Positions 13,744-27,161 are shown, counted from the stretch's first letter. The stretch: 64,000 nt of DNA from Scatophagus argus (GCF_020382885.2 NC_058506.1:5642001-5706000), one strand, 5' to 3'. Numbers and translations: made by a program. The notes: generated from the letters alone by a model not told the origin.

Positions 13744-14701
13744 AAGGAGTAAGTTAGTGAGAAGGAGGAAAGTTTTAAATACAATTTCACAATATTTTGC
13801 TCAAGCATCTACTTTCCAATACTGGCCCAGCTCACTTAAGCATTCATCAGCATCCAGAGTGAGGGGTTCAATGTGCACCCGCTGGTATGTGGCAATTTCA
13901 TTAAAGGTACAAAAATAAATACATAAATAATAAAAAAAACCATTATGTCCTTGATGCCAATTTGTTTGGGAATATACAACACTAAATCACATTATCCACT
14001 CAAATACTAAGGATATAATTACTTGTCTTTTATACTTGTTGAAAAGCATGTGATTTTTCAATAATATTATGTTTTGCCAGATTTCCACAAAAGAGGATCA
14101 AAGGGAGACCAAAACATTTTACCCCATCCACTTGGCAGGTTAATCCGTCTGTGTGCTGACAGGGAATTTCTGGGCATGTGGAGGCGCTATTGGACACTTT
14201 CATAAAATCATTGACCTGAGGTTTCTTCCATCTTTCCTGTTGGCCGTCGATGTGCGGATGCATGGCGCCATCTAGCGTCAGTTATTCAGTGTTGCATTAG
14301 TGAATGATGTCTAACAACCAGTGGCACTGAAATACTGCGGATTTAGATAAAGTATTAGTTTCATTGTTTTGTAAACTATTCATTCTGTTTGTGTCTTTTC
14401 TTTAGATGACCATGACATTTGTCAGCCAGGCCAGGGACCACAGCAGCCTTTATTTTGTTCGGGAAACAGGACAGGACCATTTCATCTTAAGACACAGCTT
14501 CAAAAACATTTAGAATATTTAAAAATGAAAGAAATATTAAACAAATTATCTCATAATAAACTCCCGAATAGTTAGCAAGATGTCGTTGTTTTTTTCTTTG
14601 CTTCTTTGATTTTTTCGGTGGTGTATGGCGTAAAGCGTTCAACTCACATCTTAAATGAAGAAATTTACGACAGTATCCAAAGGCAGCAGGAGAATGGTGT
14701 A

Positions 14702-14730
14702 GTCACGTGACTACAAAATAAATCACGTGA
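14702..14730. promoter_or_regulatory. Pair of CLEAR-type E-boxes upstream of gusb
   Basis: GTCACGTGAC at 14,702-14,711 is an exact match to the 10-base palindromic CLEAR element bound by TFEB/TFE3/MITF in lysosomal gene promoters. A second palindromic site, TCACGTGA, lies at 14,723-14,730. Their centres are about 20 bp apart, roughly two helical turns, and the nearer one is 50 bp from the gusb start codon. Placement fits the promoter or 5' UTR of a lysosomal hydrolase gene. Binding itself is inferred from motif and gene identity. Confidence 0.7.
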
Positions 14731-14780
14731 TTGAGGCAGCAGCAGTTTCCCAGTTCAGTAGGAAGTCTGATCTGCCCAGA

Positions 14781-17700
14781 ATGGGTCAACCAGAGGGGCT
14801 CGGGATGCTCCGGGTCTTGTGCCTGTTAGCCGTGTTTGACACGGTGTGGCTGCTGGACGGCGGGATGCTCTTCCCCCGAGAGTCCTCCTCCAGAGAGGTG
14901 AAGGAGCTGAACGGGCTGTGGGACTTCAGGGCTGACAAGTCCCCCAACAGGAACCAGGGCTTCGAGAAGGCATGGTATAAAGGTCGCCTGGTGGAGGTAA
15001 ATTCATCAGCCAAACAGCAGCTCTGAGCTAATACAGCAGCTCGGTTTGTTTGCGGTGGAGGAACGTAACCAAATGCCCTACATTTAGTTTTACTAAGTAA
15101 ACTACTTCAGTGTGGGAATACTTTTCTGTAATATTTCCATTTTCTGCTCCTCTACACGTAGGCTACATTGCAGTCCAAAAGGCCATGCAGAATTTTTACT
15201 CCACTACATTTATTTCAGACCTTAAGTTATTAGTTACTTCCAGTTTCAGATCAATAAGGCAAAATACCCCCAATCACAGAGTCCAACAATAAGGTTTTTT
15301 GGCACGAGTTTGACTCAGTTTTAAGGTACTTGTACTGTAGTTGAGTATTGTCATTTTCTTCTACTTTATATGTCTACCCCACTACATGTCACAGCATTTA
15401 AGGGGAAAATATTGTATGTTTTTTCATCATTTGTTTGCTTTTTCCACCACAGTGATATAAGTACATTTAATTGAGTACTGCACTTCAGTACAAATTCAAC
15501 AACTTTGCCATTATTGTAGCAATTTTGTTTACACATCTGAGTGAGGAGTTGTGTTTGCAAGCTGTATAGCTACTGAGGTACACAAACAAATCATTTACAA
15601 ATCTCTGTACACCTGCAAATCTGAATACAGATATTTTTTTTTTTTTTTACACATTTGCATATCTGATTACACATCAACGCATTGAGATACCGTGACACAA
15701 CTCTCCACTCACTTCTGTAAGTACCTAAAAAAAAAAAAAAAATAAAAAAATCCCCACAGTTCCCCTTTTATTCTTCTTTCTGCTTCTGCTCCACTACATG
15801 TCAGAGGCACATATTGTACTTTCTACTCAGCTATGTCTGAGAGCTGCAGTTACTAGTTACTTTTCAGATTATAGTTTCCTATACCATTCCTTCAACACAC
15901 AGCACTGTCCCTTTAAAAAAACACAACATTCCCAATTTATCAGACTTTGTTGGACACTGAAGTTATGGGAAACCCGGAAGCGCATCTGTTTGTATCAAGT
16001 CATCATTCTCAGCCTGGTCATGTGTTTTTCTCAGTGACATGGATGTTCTTTCAGGATTGACTGTGTTTGTAACATTTGAAGTAAACAGGCCTGGGTCTGT
16101 ATTCCTGCAGTGCTCTCTACTCCCATTCACAGACGTGCAGACCAGAGCAACTGGCTGAAATCGCCACATGGCCTCAGTTCACTCGTTTCGCTAAGTTTTT
16201 CTGATTGAATGCAAGCCCTGTGGAAAAGCACATCTCTTCAGGTAGCACCTCATGACCTTATCCCATGAGTTTGATTCTAATATGAGATTAATTCATGCAG
16301 ACGGACAACTTTGCCAAGTGGAAGGCCTCAGTTCAGACCCAGTGAGCCCTAAAGTATTGCACTGAAAGCACCTAGTAACATAACATCTTGTGCAGCAGTA
16401 TGACAACAAATTATGCCAATCAGGACCAGAAAATGACTTTACTGTGATCCAAAAATGAGTTCTCAGGGTCCAGGAAGCAGTATGACATCATCAGCCTCAC
16501 TGTTCCTGGTGTCAGAAATGGAGAGTCAAACCAAAGGTTCAGAAAATTGCTGATGTTCTACCTGCACCGTCCCATCTCCTGAAACCAGCCCTTTATCCTA
16601 CAGGAGTAGATTGTTTTGGCCCCTTCTAAGTAAAGCGTGGGTGAAGCCACATTCAGGAATCTATTTTATTTCTCATTTCTTTAATCATTTTGTGACCCTT
16701 CAGATTTATCCCATGGGGTCTTGACCCTCAGGTGGGGGTCCAACCTCTGCCATGAGAGCAAAATAAAGGCCAAGTAAGGTCATTACTGGTCTTGGCTATT
16801 ATCTTTTCAGTAACTACAGATTCACTCCTAAGTACAGCAAATGAATATCAAAATGAAATATCATCTTTTCATTGGAGTTTTTCTTTATTTTTCTCTAGAC
16901 TGGCCCAGTGATTGACATGCCTGTTCCTGCCAGCTACAATGACATCACACAGGACCCCACACTGAGAGATTTCGTTGGCTGGGTGTGGTATGACCGAGAG
17001 GTGGTGGTGCCTGCCCGCTGGATCACTGATGAAGGAACAAGAGTGGTTCTCAGAGTGGGAAGTGCTCACTATTATTCAGTAGTGGTGAGTGTCAGCTGTA
17101 CCTTCCCCACTCCACTCCATCCATAGTTAGAATATTAAAGGTCATCTGCATCGCTTATTGCAGCTTTGACATAGGACATTCAAGCCACTGTAATAACGTG
17201 ATCAAACTGCTCTGGATTCATCGTTTTTACCTTTTGCAGTGGGTGAATGGGGTGAAAGTAGCAGAGCATGAAGGTGGCCATCTTCCTTTTGAGGCTGAGA
17301 TAGGCAGTCTAATCCGCAAAGACCCTACAATGCCGTGCAGGATCACCATCGCTGTCAACAACACTCTGTCTCTGGAGACTCTTCCTCCAGGAAGCATCCA
17401 GTACATGAATGACCACACCAAGTAATCTCATCCTTTTTTATTTTTCATTTCATTAATTTAATTCTCAGTGGAGTTATCTCTTTTGTCAGACATTTGATGT
17501 CATACTTTGCATCGTGTGTCAGCACATAACCTTTAAAACCCGAGTCGGTGTCACCTTTATGTTTAGTGCTTCTTAAAATAGTCATGTATGAAGACACTGA
17601 AATGTATTTTAATAGGTTGGGCACAAGACAAAATTGAGAATCGGATAGATTTGCTTGAAACAATGTAAACAATCAGTAATACAATAAACCACATCAGTCA

Positions 17701-20700
17701 TAGCACAATAAAGCACTGTACTACACTCTATACTAAAACTGACTGATTAATGAAAAAACAAACAAGATAAACAAGATATTATACAAATCTGTCTTCCAGC
17801 TGTTACAGAAAAGAGTATGAAAGTGTTGTCCAGCTGTAGAAAGAACAGCTCTGCTGTCAACCAACATTGCAACTTGGGAGAATTTGACAACTTTATTTTG
17901 GTAATTTGCAGAAGTAATACTGATCTCGTATATAGATGTGTATGTCAGTGTATGAAGGTCTCTCTTACGTAGTCTATTATTCCTCTTGTCTGTATGTGTG
18001 TGAGTGTGTCTTCTTTGCCAAATTAAAATCAGTGATTTTAAAGATGGTCACCACATTTGGAAATAAGAGATTTAATAGAGTTTCTACTGGTTTTCTCACC
18101 CTTTTTCAATAACATCTTTGCTTTGGTCTTCGGAAACAGGCTTGACAACGTTAAAATCCGCTGTTTGGCTTTTAACATGAATTTGAATCTTTTCTAGTCT
18201 GATGTAGTATTTGGGTGAGATTAAAATTAGATTAGATTAGATTAGATTAAATGTGTACCTGTCGGTAAGTATTCACATAATGAGGAAAATGTAACTGCTC
18301 AACAGGTATCCTGATGGTTTTTTCGTGCAAAACATCTACTTTGATTTCTTCAACTATGCTGGCATACATCGTCCTGTACTGCTGTATACTACTCCTAAGG
18401 CTTATGTGGATGACATCACCGTGGTGACTGACTTCTTGGATAATACAGGTAAATAAATGCACTGAAAACCACAGATTTACTCAGTTTCAAATTGTGAAGT
18501 TTTTTTTGTAAGAGAGTAAATAAACATGCTGCTGCATTGAGAAGAGGCGGTTTTCTGTTTGTCTTTTATGTAACATTGTTCATGGTGTTGTTCTCCCTGT
18601 GCTTCAGGTGCAGTCAAATACAAAGTATCAGTCCAGGGTGCTGCCACAGCCAACCTGAAGGTTACCTTGATAGACAAAGATGGTCGTTCTGTCGCCTCCT
18701 CCAATGAGCCATCTGGAGTGCTCAAAGTAGTCGGTGTCAACCTGTGGTGGCCTTATCTGATGCATGAGAATCCAGGTTATCTTTACTCTCTGGAGGTAAG
18801 ACAACATGTTTGCAAACCTCTCAAAGTAACTTTTTACATGACGTTCCAGCTCACATGAGCATTTGGTAGTAGGGCAGCTAGCTTCAGAAAGAATCCTTTA
18901 TTTATCATAGTAGGTCATTATGAGGCTAAACAGTGTTTAATGCACTCAGTAGTGTATTTACCACTAGGAAATCAGACTACACCACCTTGTGTTCACATTT
19001 AGGGAAAGTAGGGGAAGGGAAGTTAGGAGAAGTGAATGTATAGAATAATATAATAAGAAGAAATTACCACTATAATTAGAATTAATTAGATAATTAATTC
19101 ACAGTTCTTTCAAATCAAACTGCCTGGGGAGGGCTTTGGCCAGGTTAAATCACTTGAACTATCAGCAGAAAAATAAACGTGAGGTCTGTTATAGAATGTT
19201 TCTGACATTTGCACGTTAATGTCCAGGTTCGATTAATGGCAGCCGATGAGAGATCAACGTATGAGGATGTGTATGCTTTACCAGTTGGCATCCGCACCGT
19301 CAACGTCACCAGCACCCAATTTCTCATCAACAACAAGCCCTTCTATTTCCATGGAGTCAATAAACATGAAGACTCTGACGTAAGTACCACCAGAGGGAAA
19401 CAAAACCTACACCAAAAGACTGATTTAGCTTTGAGGCAACATGTTTATTATACCAGAGCTAACATCTTCATCTTTCCTGGAGCTCCCTGCCACAGACATT
19501 TAATTTCTGATAACAGAGAGGAAATTTAGTGGCAAGAGCAGATCCAAGTGAATGATCCAACGCTTCTCTCCACTTCTCCTTACGTTGTAGATTCGAGGTA
19601 AAGGCTTGGATTGGCCCCTCATTGTCAAAGACTTTAACTTATTGAAGTGGTTGGGGGCCAACTCATTTCGCACCAGTCACTACCCCTATGCTGAGGAGAT
19701 CCTGCAGATGTGTGACCGCCATGGCATCGTGGTGATAGATGAGTGCCCAGGGGTGGGCATCAAAGACATGTAAGTGTCAATACTCACGTCTCTGTAACCT
19801 TTGGGTGTGAGACAGAGTGATTGTTTTACAGTATGACAGACTTGCATATGGTGCCCATAACCATCTCTAAGCCTGTTTTTAAATTAGAACAAAAAATGTG
19901 AGGAAGTGGGCACACCCCTCTGCATCCAGTCTGTAAAAGAAGTGCTAAACTTTCACTTCAACTTGGATATATAACGGGGAAAATATGTCAGAATGAAACA
20001 TTAATATTCTCCTCATTGTATGGAAAATATCTTAATAGCTGGGGGTTGGAATTCAGTTGAAAAGCTTCTTGTGATAAATAGCTGAACATGTGAGCTCAAC
20101 AGTTCAGAGACTGGGGAACCTGAAATAATCCAGTGGACCTGGTGTTCTTTGTCATGCCGTTGTAGTCGCAGCTTTGGGAATGCCTCACTGAGCCATCACC
20201 TGGTTGTCATGGACGAGCTCGTACGTCGGGACAAGAACCATCCCTCTGTAGTCATGTGGTCTGTAGCCAATGAGCCGGCTTCGGAGATGCCCCCTGCAGA
20301 ATTCTATTTCAAGTGAGCACTGGTCACTTTGTTCAAACGTGTGGAACATAATGCATCTGCTTGTCAAGTATTCATGACCTGCCCCTTCTCCAATGTGTAT
20401 CTCACATGGACTACAAGACTATAAACCTGCACTGCTTTCCCCTGCACTATTATATAATACTGTGCATTATATATATTTACCTCTAGAACTGATATTGCAT
20501 TCTACATACCACACACCTTCTCTTTGTACATATTGTGTAAATATCTTTTGTCTTTATTCTCAAATGATACTGTTTCCTTACTTTAACTTCATTGAGCCTA
20601 ATATGCTACTTAACTGCACCTTGAGGTTCTGAGGTTGAAACTTCTAGGGGGCAATTTAAACTTTATTTTATAGAGACGGGCATAAACTGGGCCACCAGGA

Positions 20701-23700
20701 CGTCCCAGAAAGATAGAAACTGTTTGTATATGTTCCTATTGGAGAAATACTGGTTTGTTTGTCGGTCACAGCCTCTCCCTTTTCTCTATATGTGGAATGC
20801 AGTAAGAGTAGTTTTGAAACTGTCCTGAACACAAACAGCTGGAGCGCAGTGACAGCCTGAGGCCAGGGCAGACAAATACTCGACCTGCAGTTTCTTTTAC
20901 AAATGAATTACACAAATAAAACAGAAGTGTGTTCTTACATTGTAGTGATTATCTAACACACAGTAGGCATTATTAACAGCCTGCAATGTAATCGCCTGCT
21001 TTTTGGTTTTCTTACAGGACCTTGATACAACATACCAAAGCTCTGGATCCTAGCCGACCTGTGACTTACATCACAGACAGTAACTATGCCAGGGACAAAG
21101 GGGTGAGTTTTTACTGAACTCAATAACAGCTTTTTGCAAAGGGAGAGAAAGGTTTTTGTTCTCATTTGAAGAGCAATTTAACATCTGCCAGCTTCTCGAC
21201 TTCATGTGATGTATATCTGTACACCAAAGTGTTTCAGTGACATCACTGTTGGTTAGGGCTTCAGCTAGTGACTATTTTCATTATTGATTGATCTGTAGGT
21301 TATTTTTATGATTGATGTTTACAGTTCAAAACCCAAAGCCTCTTTGCACATTTGTTTTTACCATAAATGAGTGAATATCAATACAACAACCAAAACATTA
21401 GAAAGCCTTCAGGAAAATGTTTAATCACAAAGTGAAACATTATTTCTGTATTGTTTATTAATGTGGATGTGATAAAAGTTTTGACTGACAGTGTTGGCAA
21501 CACAAATAAACACAACTGTCATCAGATTCTGATTTAAATATTGCTAAATCCTGATTGGTGCACAGCAGTTTCTGATGTGAATTTTTCCAACGTAAGCCCC
21601 GCCTCTGTGAAACACAGAGAAAACAGCAGACACATGTCTCACATGAAATAACTGTTAAAACGTCAGCAGAACATAGTGTGTTGTGTTGGTAGTGAAAATG
21701 TGTTTTCAGGACCTTGAGAGGCACTAATGATATAATCAGACATAGTGTTCTGAAATACTGTTAGAGTACACACTATTTAAGGGTATAAAAACCTGTGCAG
21801 AAAAGAAAACTGACTGAATGTGACCTTTCAGTCACATGTAGTGAATCAGATAAAGTGATTGATGAAAAATAAAGGAGTAAAGGTCAGATTGCCAAGGAGT
21901 CCTGCTGAGCTTCAGAGCTTCCTCTGTCTGAATTCCAAAGCTCTCCTTCATCCAGTGTCAAACTAAGTTGCTGACATACCAGTCACAGTGTAGTTAGTAG
22001 CTTAAAGGTACTGATTAGCTGGGAGTTACAGCCAGTAATTTGTAAAGGATGCTGACTGAATGAATACAGTACCTCTCAAGTTACCTTTTAAAACTGTCAT
22101 CATACAGTTCCTTCTTCTAAAGCATATTGAATTGTATCTCTACAAGTTATGTTCTGTCCTTTATCTTGTCCCCAGGCTCCCTACGTGGATGTAATCTGTG
22201 TAAACAGTTACTTGTCCTGGTACCATGATTCAGGCCACCTGGAGGTCATCCCCATCCAGCTCAACACTCAGTTCGAGAACTGGTACGGAAAGTACCAGAA
22301 ACCCATCATCCAGAGTGAATACGGAGCAGATGTGGTGCCAGGACTTCACAGTGTGAGGACCTGCACTCAAAACACGTCCAGTTACCTGACTGTGCTGCAC
22401 CAGCAGTCACATTAGTAATATTGCATATTTTTGTTTTGCATCCCATGGCTCTAATGAATCTCACCCCTCATCTTTGGGAGATTCCTGTTGCAGCACGTTT
22501 GAGACATGTTCATGCTGAGGGTAAGAAACAATCTCTTCACTCTCCAGGATCCACCCGTGATGTTTACTGAGGAGTACCAGAATGTGGTCCTGAAAAGCTA
22601 CCACAACGTGTTCGACCAGAAGAGGAAGCAGTATGTGATTGGTGAACTCATCTGGAACTTTGCCGACTTCATGACTTCTCAAGGTACTACAGCTGCAGTT
22701 CAAAACAACCTGTTGTACCACAGCTACTTCTATTTCTCCGGGTTTTTCTGCCTGAGCAAAATGTGCTAATGATTTACCTCCATCACTACGGTATAGCAAG
22801 GACTTTGTTATCTCTACAGACATGTTTAGGTCTAGACCTGCAAGGAGCTGGCCTAAGGCATTGCCAGCTGTAATTAGCTTCAGTCTTCTTATGGATGTCT
22901 GTCACACTGATGTGCAGTGCGCATGTTATATTGTTGAAACACTGCTCACAATGCACTGAGCAGATGTTTATGATACAGGTATGCCATCAAGTTGAGTCAT
23001 GTTGTAGGCAGCAAGTCAGTAGGTTTAAGACTCGATAGGATTTCAACAGACTTTGTCTTCTTCAGCATTAACAAAGTGCTGAAGTCATGTATGAAGTGAA
23101 ACTGACCACCGTTTTGTTTTATTTTTTCAATAAGTAACAAACTACTCTCTGAAATTCTTGGAAAGATGTCCCAAGTAGAAGAAAATGACAAAATTCACTG
23201 GTTCTTTTCAGGTTTAGTAAATTGAATATCTTTGAGATTTGGACTGTTGGTCAGAGAAAACATGATGTGAAGATGTTACCTGTGGCTTTGGGAAGTTGTA
23301 ATGGGCATTTTTGGCCATTTTATTTTGAAATTTATTTCAGTTAGGTATGGCTGTGAATATCAGTGATATTTTTCAGGTGAACCACATCTCGCACTGTCTT
23401 CATCAGAAGATTGAAGACAGTGCGTCTAGATCCTGTGCAGATCTTCCTGCTGACTCGTCCTCGCCAAGGCTGTGCTCATGAATTGGCAAAAATCTGGCAA
23501 TATGATAGTTCTCACAATACAGGAGTTAAGATTCAGTGTACTGCAAAACTGTATGCAAGGTGATATATTGTTTCATAGGCCTGTGTTCTTTGTGTTTATA
23601 CCAGCGATGTGTGCTTATCTCTTCCAGTCTCTGTAGATGTTATGTTGGAGTGGGAGTGATACAGAACACTACTCAAAATATTACAGGACAGCAGCAGCTT

Positions 23701-24940
23701 TTATATTCTTAATGCAGAGCTATTCAGCTGTAAAACATAACTATCTGTATGCTTCACACATATTAAAATAACTATTGGATCCTTAAATGGAGTTGAGATA
23801 GCCTTAAGTGCAAGTCTCCTGCATCTCTTTACAAAAATGACTGAATTGGAGGCGTCAAAGACACTCCTGTACAGATGGTCAGTAGCCCAAAAATTTCAGA
23901 ATCCCACAGTGATATTAGTAAGTCATAACTGGAACTATTGTGTATATATGATTAAATTAGTAATTACCAGATGATGCTAACAACATGATGCAGACCACAG
24001 GTTCAGTGAGGTTACTAAGGTTATTTAAAATAATAAAATATTTAAAAATTGTTTATCAGAATGAAAAGATCAGTCCCCCAGAGCATCTTACCAAGGGTAG
24101 CAACATGTGCACAAAATGGCCCTGGCTGTAGAAAAGGAAATGTGTTTCGTGAGGAGATTGTCAGTGCTGCGTCACTTTTCCACTGTTTAAGCCCACAAGA
24201 GGTGTGTGAAAGTCAGCACTCATTCCATTCCATTGTTCCAGGTTATCTTGTCCCTTGGCCTGACAAATCAGAACACCCTGGTGATAGAGCTATTTTTGTC
24301 CACTTCTGACTTCACTATATAGACAAAAGTATTGGGCCATCTGGCCATTACCCCAACAGGGACTTTAATGACATCACATTCTAAATACACAGACAGCTTT
24401 GCAACTGTAACAGCTTCCACTCTTCTGGGAAGGCTTTCCACAAGATTTTGGAGTGTTTCTGTGGGAATTTTTGCACATTCATGCAGTAGAGCATTTGTGA
24501 GGTCAGGCCAAAACCCTGGCTCGCAGTCTCTGTTCCAGTTCATTCCAAAGGTGTTGGATGGGGTTGACTCAGGGTCAGGACTCTGTGTGAGCCAGTCAGG
24601 TTCTTCCACACCCAACTCTGCTTTTAGGACATTTAGGAAACTTAATTTGCACCAAAAAAAGAAAGAAAAATAAATAAAAAGAATCTCTTCACACCTTAAT
24701 CGATCTACATATATTGCTGACAGAAGGTTTCTCTGTTTTTCCACCCAGTGCATGACGTGGTTCTTGTTAATCTCGCTTGTGTCTGCAGGAATCACCCGTG
24801 TGGTGGGGAACAAGAAGGGAATTTTCAGCAGGCAAAGGCAGCCTAAAGCAGCAGCATTCATCCTGAAGGAGAGGTACTGGAGACTGGCAAATGAAACAGG
24901 CAGGCTGCCTCCTTGGACCAAGTACCCTTGCTCATTGTGA
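14781..24940 (+). CDS. gusb: Beta-glucuronidase (lysosomal), 12 exons
   Basis: Lysosomal hydrolase of glycoside hydrolase family 2 that removes terminal beta-glucuronic acid from glycosaminoglycans. Coding exons: 14781-14996, 16899-17084, 17240-17421, 18306-18448, 18608-18795, 19227-19379, 19591-19769, 20166-20312, 21018-21102, 22176-22352, 22548-22683, 24789-24940. All junctions are GT-AG and in phase, giving 647 residues (human 651). A hydrophobic signal peptide occupies about residues 8-30; a second in-frame Met at 14,805 is also possible as start. The acid/base Glu in WSVANEP is residue 452, the nucleophile Glu in QSEYG is 541 and the active-site Tyr is 505, each one off the human numbering. 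N-glycosylation sequons appear as NNT, NVT, NAS and NET. A candidate poly(A) signal lies at 25,232-25,237. Intron 1 holds fish repeats and the last intron a Tc1 remnant. Two CLEAR motifs lie upstream. Confidence 0.97.
15048..15885. repeat. Cluster of fish interspersed-repeat fragments in gusb intron 1
   Basis: Three diverged stretches (about 15,048-15,262, 15,308-15,420, 15,765-15,885) share phrases such as 'ctccactaca', 'tagttactagttac' and 'gtacttgtactgta'. These are typical of a repeat found very widely in percomorph genomes; another fragment lies at 32,889-33,012. Poly(T) and poly(A) runs near 15,634 and 15,727 separate them. They are non-coding and boundaries are approximate. Confidence 0.55.
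18226..18249. repeat. (ATTAG)n short tandem repeat
   Basis: About five ATTAG units in gusb intron 3, ending roughly 55 bp before the exon 4 acceptor. Confidence 0.8.
21252..21420. repeat. Decayed fish repeat in gusb intron 9
   Basis: It opens with 'gggcttcagctagtgactat' and continues with 'ttcattattgattgatctg'. This is a diverged version of a repeat module abundant in fish introns that begins with a G-rich start and an 'actaacgattattttcatta' type block. A related start is seen at 51,313. Boundaries are approximate. Confidence 0.45.
23390..23424. repeat. Hairpin-forming inverted repeat in gusb intron 11
   Basis: CGCACTGTCTTC (23,390-23,401) pairs exactly with GAAGACAGTGCG (23,413-23,424) across an 11-base loop. 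The stem does not extend usefully beyond 12 bp, so a microRNA precursor is unlikely. Confidence 0.7.
24313..24640 (-). mobile_element. Truncated Tc1/mariner-type transposon
   Basis: The left end is a Tc1-style terminal repeat beginning CACTATATAGACAAAAGTAT. The minus strand continues as the C-terminal part of a Tc1 transposase, recognisable from [15 protein letters not shown] and a decayed catalytic-acid segment around QSPDPES. Only one terminus is present and the N-terminal half of the transposase is missing. It sits in the last intron of gusb, about 150 bp before the exon 12 acceptor, followed by an A-rich run at 24,651-24,682. It cannot encode an active enzyme. Confidence 0.8.
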
Positions 24941-25660
24941 CACATGCCAGTTGAAGCACCAGTTACAGGCTCAGTCCGATGTAAACACTGTCCCATGGAA
25001 AAGCCAGTTTCTTGAGTTGTTTTACTGAAGCACATACAAAGCGCTTACCTTGAAATAATTTTGTTACATATACATAAGGTCAGACTACTGTGAAACATAA
25101 TTTAACTGTGCCATTCCTGTAGTCTGCGATAAAAACAAACAAATTACCATAATAAGACCCTGATGGAAGCTCGACACCAAACCAAAGTAACCTAGGTTTT
25201 CAGAACATGAAAGCAATTTTTGATGCAGCTAAATAAAATAGCCTCTGGTGCCTCATTAATAGTGCAACTGACAGTTTAAAATAACAATTGGAAATGTGAT
25301 GTATTTTCTTTCACATACACCGTAGTGACAGTGTAACAGTTTATTCAGTTATTACATTATATTCTAAGAGTCAAAGTCAAAATCCTTCATCAGTGATTAG
25401 TCCTGACCATTCCTCCAGTCGTAAAAGAAATGAATTGCAACACTACCCCATCAGTTTTCTTGCAACCAATTTGACTGTGCTGAATGTGAATTACAGTGCT
25501 GAATGTAATCACAATGTTATATTTTTATATGTGAAAATCAAGAAAAGCACATTTTTAATCTGAATAAATCAGAGTATTAAAGACAAAACGCACTCACTAT
25601 GCAAACTCTACTTTTTTCCTACCATTCCCAACATTTTCAGCATTCAACATATACCTGAAG

Positions 25661-26394
25661 CAGGGGTGTCAAACTCAAATACTGTCTGCCAAATTTTAAA
25701 AAAATGCTCCAAGTGTAGGGCCAGACTGGTTCAGTGTTTATTGAAAACAAATTGAAATGACCTTATTGAATATACTGAATCTGAACACTGCACAGAAGTT
25801 ATTTCCTATAAAACAACATCAATCATTAAATAAATGTAAACTTGTTGCATTCATTTCTTATGGCTCTTTATGCAGTGTTTCCATAGTAATTTAAAGTGAA
25901 AAGATTTTTTTCTACAGGCCAACAACAGCTAGAAATTAATTTACTTACAAGAAAAATCAGATGCCCTGTAGTAGCAAGAAAAAAAACCCGACAAAAGCAT
26001 GCATTAAAGCTCAGTTTGCGATGAAATCTTTTCCCTTTTCTTTTCCCTCCAGCCACACTGTCTCCGCTCAGCAGACAGCTTTGGCCTTCATATCAGTGTA
26101 CATGTACTCTGCCTCCCACCTTATTTGAACCCCCCTGTTTTCAATGTCCACCTTCCGTTTAGCCACTTTTCAGGGAGAGGGGTAACGCTAGCTGAAAGGT
26201 GACCACAGGTAAGCTCACTCCATCAGGCTGCTGACAAACAAGCGGGACAGGGACGCGCCGTCGCACTAGTAGTGCATTGTGGGACTAGCAGTTCTAATAG
26301 TGTGGGCAATATACTGGTGGGCCAGATATAATAATTATTAGAAATTATCATGCGGGCCAAAGATAATTCCATTGGGCCTTGAGTTTGACACGTG
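25661..26394. mobile_element. Non-autonomous hAT-like element with 8-bp target duplication
   Basis: Termini are CAGGGGTGTCAAACTCAA at the left and TTGAGTTTGACACGTG at the right, imperfect inverted repeats of the kind common in vertebrate hAT elements. The flanks are ACCTGAAG (25,653-25,660) and ACCTAAAG (26,395-26,402), an 8-bp target duplication with one mismatch. No transposase frame is present in its 734 bp. It lies between gusb and the 3' region of vkorc1l1. Confidence 0.75.
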
Positions 26395-27161
26395 ACCTAA
26401 AGGGTTGAGTAATGGGCTGATTGTTGACAGTGGCGTGTTTTCACTCTGTTCACTATCAGTAACTGCTGGTGCCCTCATTTTGATTTGTCTTTAGATTGCT
26501 TTCAAACACACATTAGCTATCCTAGTAATATACTTGTTGTAGACATTTTATGACATTACATACATTTTATTACATAACAAAACATGTGAAAAGCCATGAA
26601 AACTGTTTTCTTTTTGAAGAGGTGGGGGTTGATCCAGCTGTATTTTCTGGTTGCATAATAATTGTTGCACAACTAGAGATTAGTGTATCAGTTAATGTGC
26701 CGTTCTTTCAGAAACTTCCTTGAAACATTAAAACCAAACCAAGAAGCTGAATCTGTATGAGCAAGTATCAGCCAGATATGACTTATCCACATTCAGTACT
26801 TTTCCTTAATCTCTGTGACATCAAGTATTAAAGGCATGGTTAACCCAGCAACAGGAGGGATACAGCATATGCTCATGTGCTTAGTTTAGTTAGTTAGTTT
26901 TAATATCCTGTCATATCAGAATGGTGTTTAATAGCATTTTATTGCATCTTTGTACGGTGTTGATTTTGGTCGTTGAATCAAAATCCTTCAGTCTGGGGGG
27001 GGGAATTAACATAACGTTAACAATAAGAACTTAAACAAAGAATGATATTCAGAGTACTAAAACTTTTGCCAGATGTAGAGAAATTGCTTTAGTAATTTCT
27101 TTATCTTAAATAAAAAGGGGAAAGAGAAGGTAAAGATTTGATGAGACTTCACAGAATGAGC

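Larger units (their letters stand above)
1..14690. other. Intergenic region without a supportable gene
   Basis: I see no exon with recognisable homology, no convincing splice pairs and no RNA gene here; all open frames are under about 105 codons and match nothing I know. The DNA is AT-rich with many TTAATTA/TAATTA cores, for example around 1,670-1,690 and 2,215-2,230. It carries microsatellites, two near-palindromes (6,539-6,576 and 13,711-13,743) and a decayed interspersed repeat near 5,115-5,495. It may hold distal regulatory sequence for gusb or for a gene left of the window, but that is inference only. Confidence 0.6.

Noticed and set aside
14727-14780. Upstream in-frame extension of gusb exon 1
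   Set aside because: It opens with GTG, not ATG, and lies over the second E-box; the first ATG at 14,781 precedes a normal signal peptide.
23390-23424. Possible microRNA hairpin
   Set aside because: The stem stops at 12 bp, too short for a microRNA precursor.
24268-25035. 255-codon minus-strand open frame
   Set aside because: It runs antisense through the last gusb exon and joins unrelated sequence to a Tc1 transposase remnant; only the remnant is meaningful.
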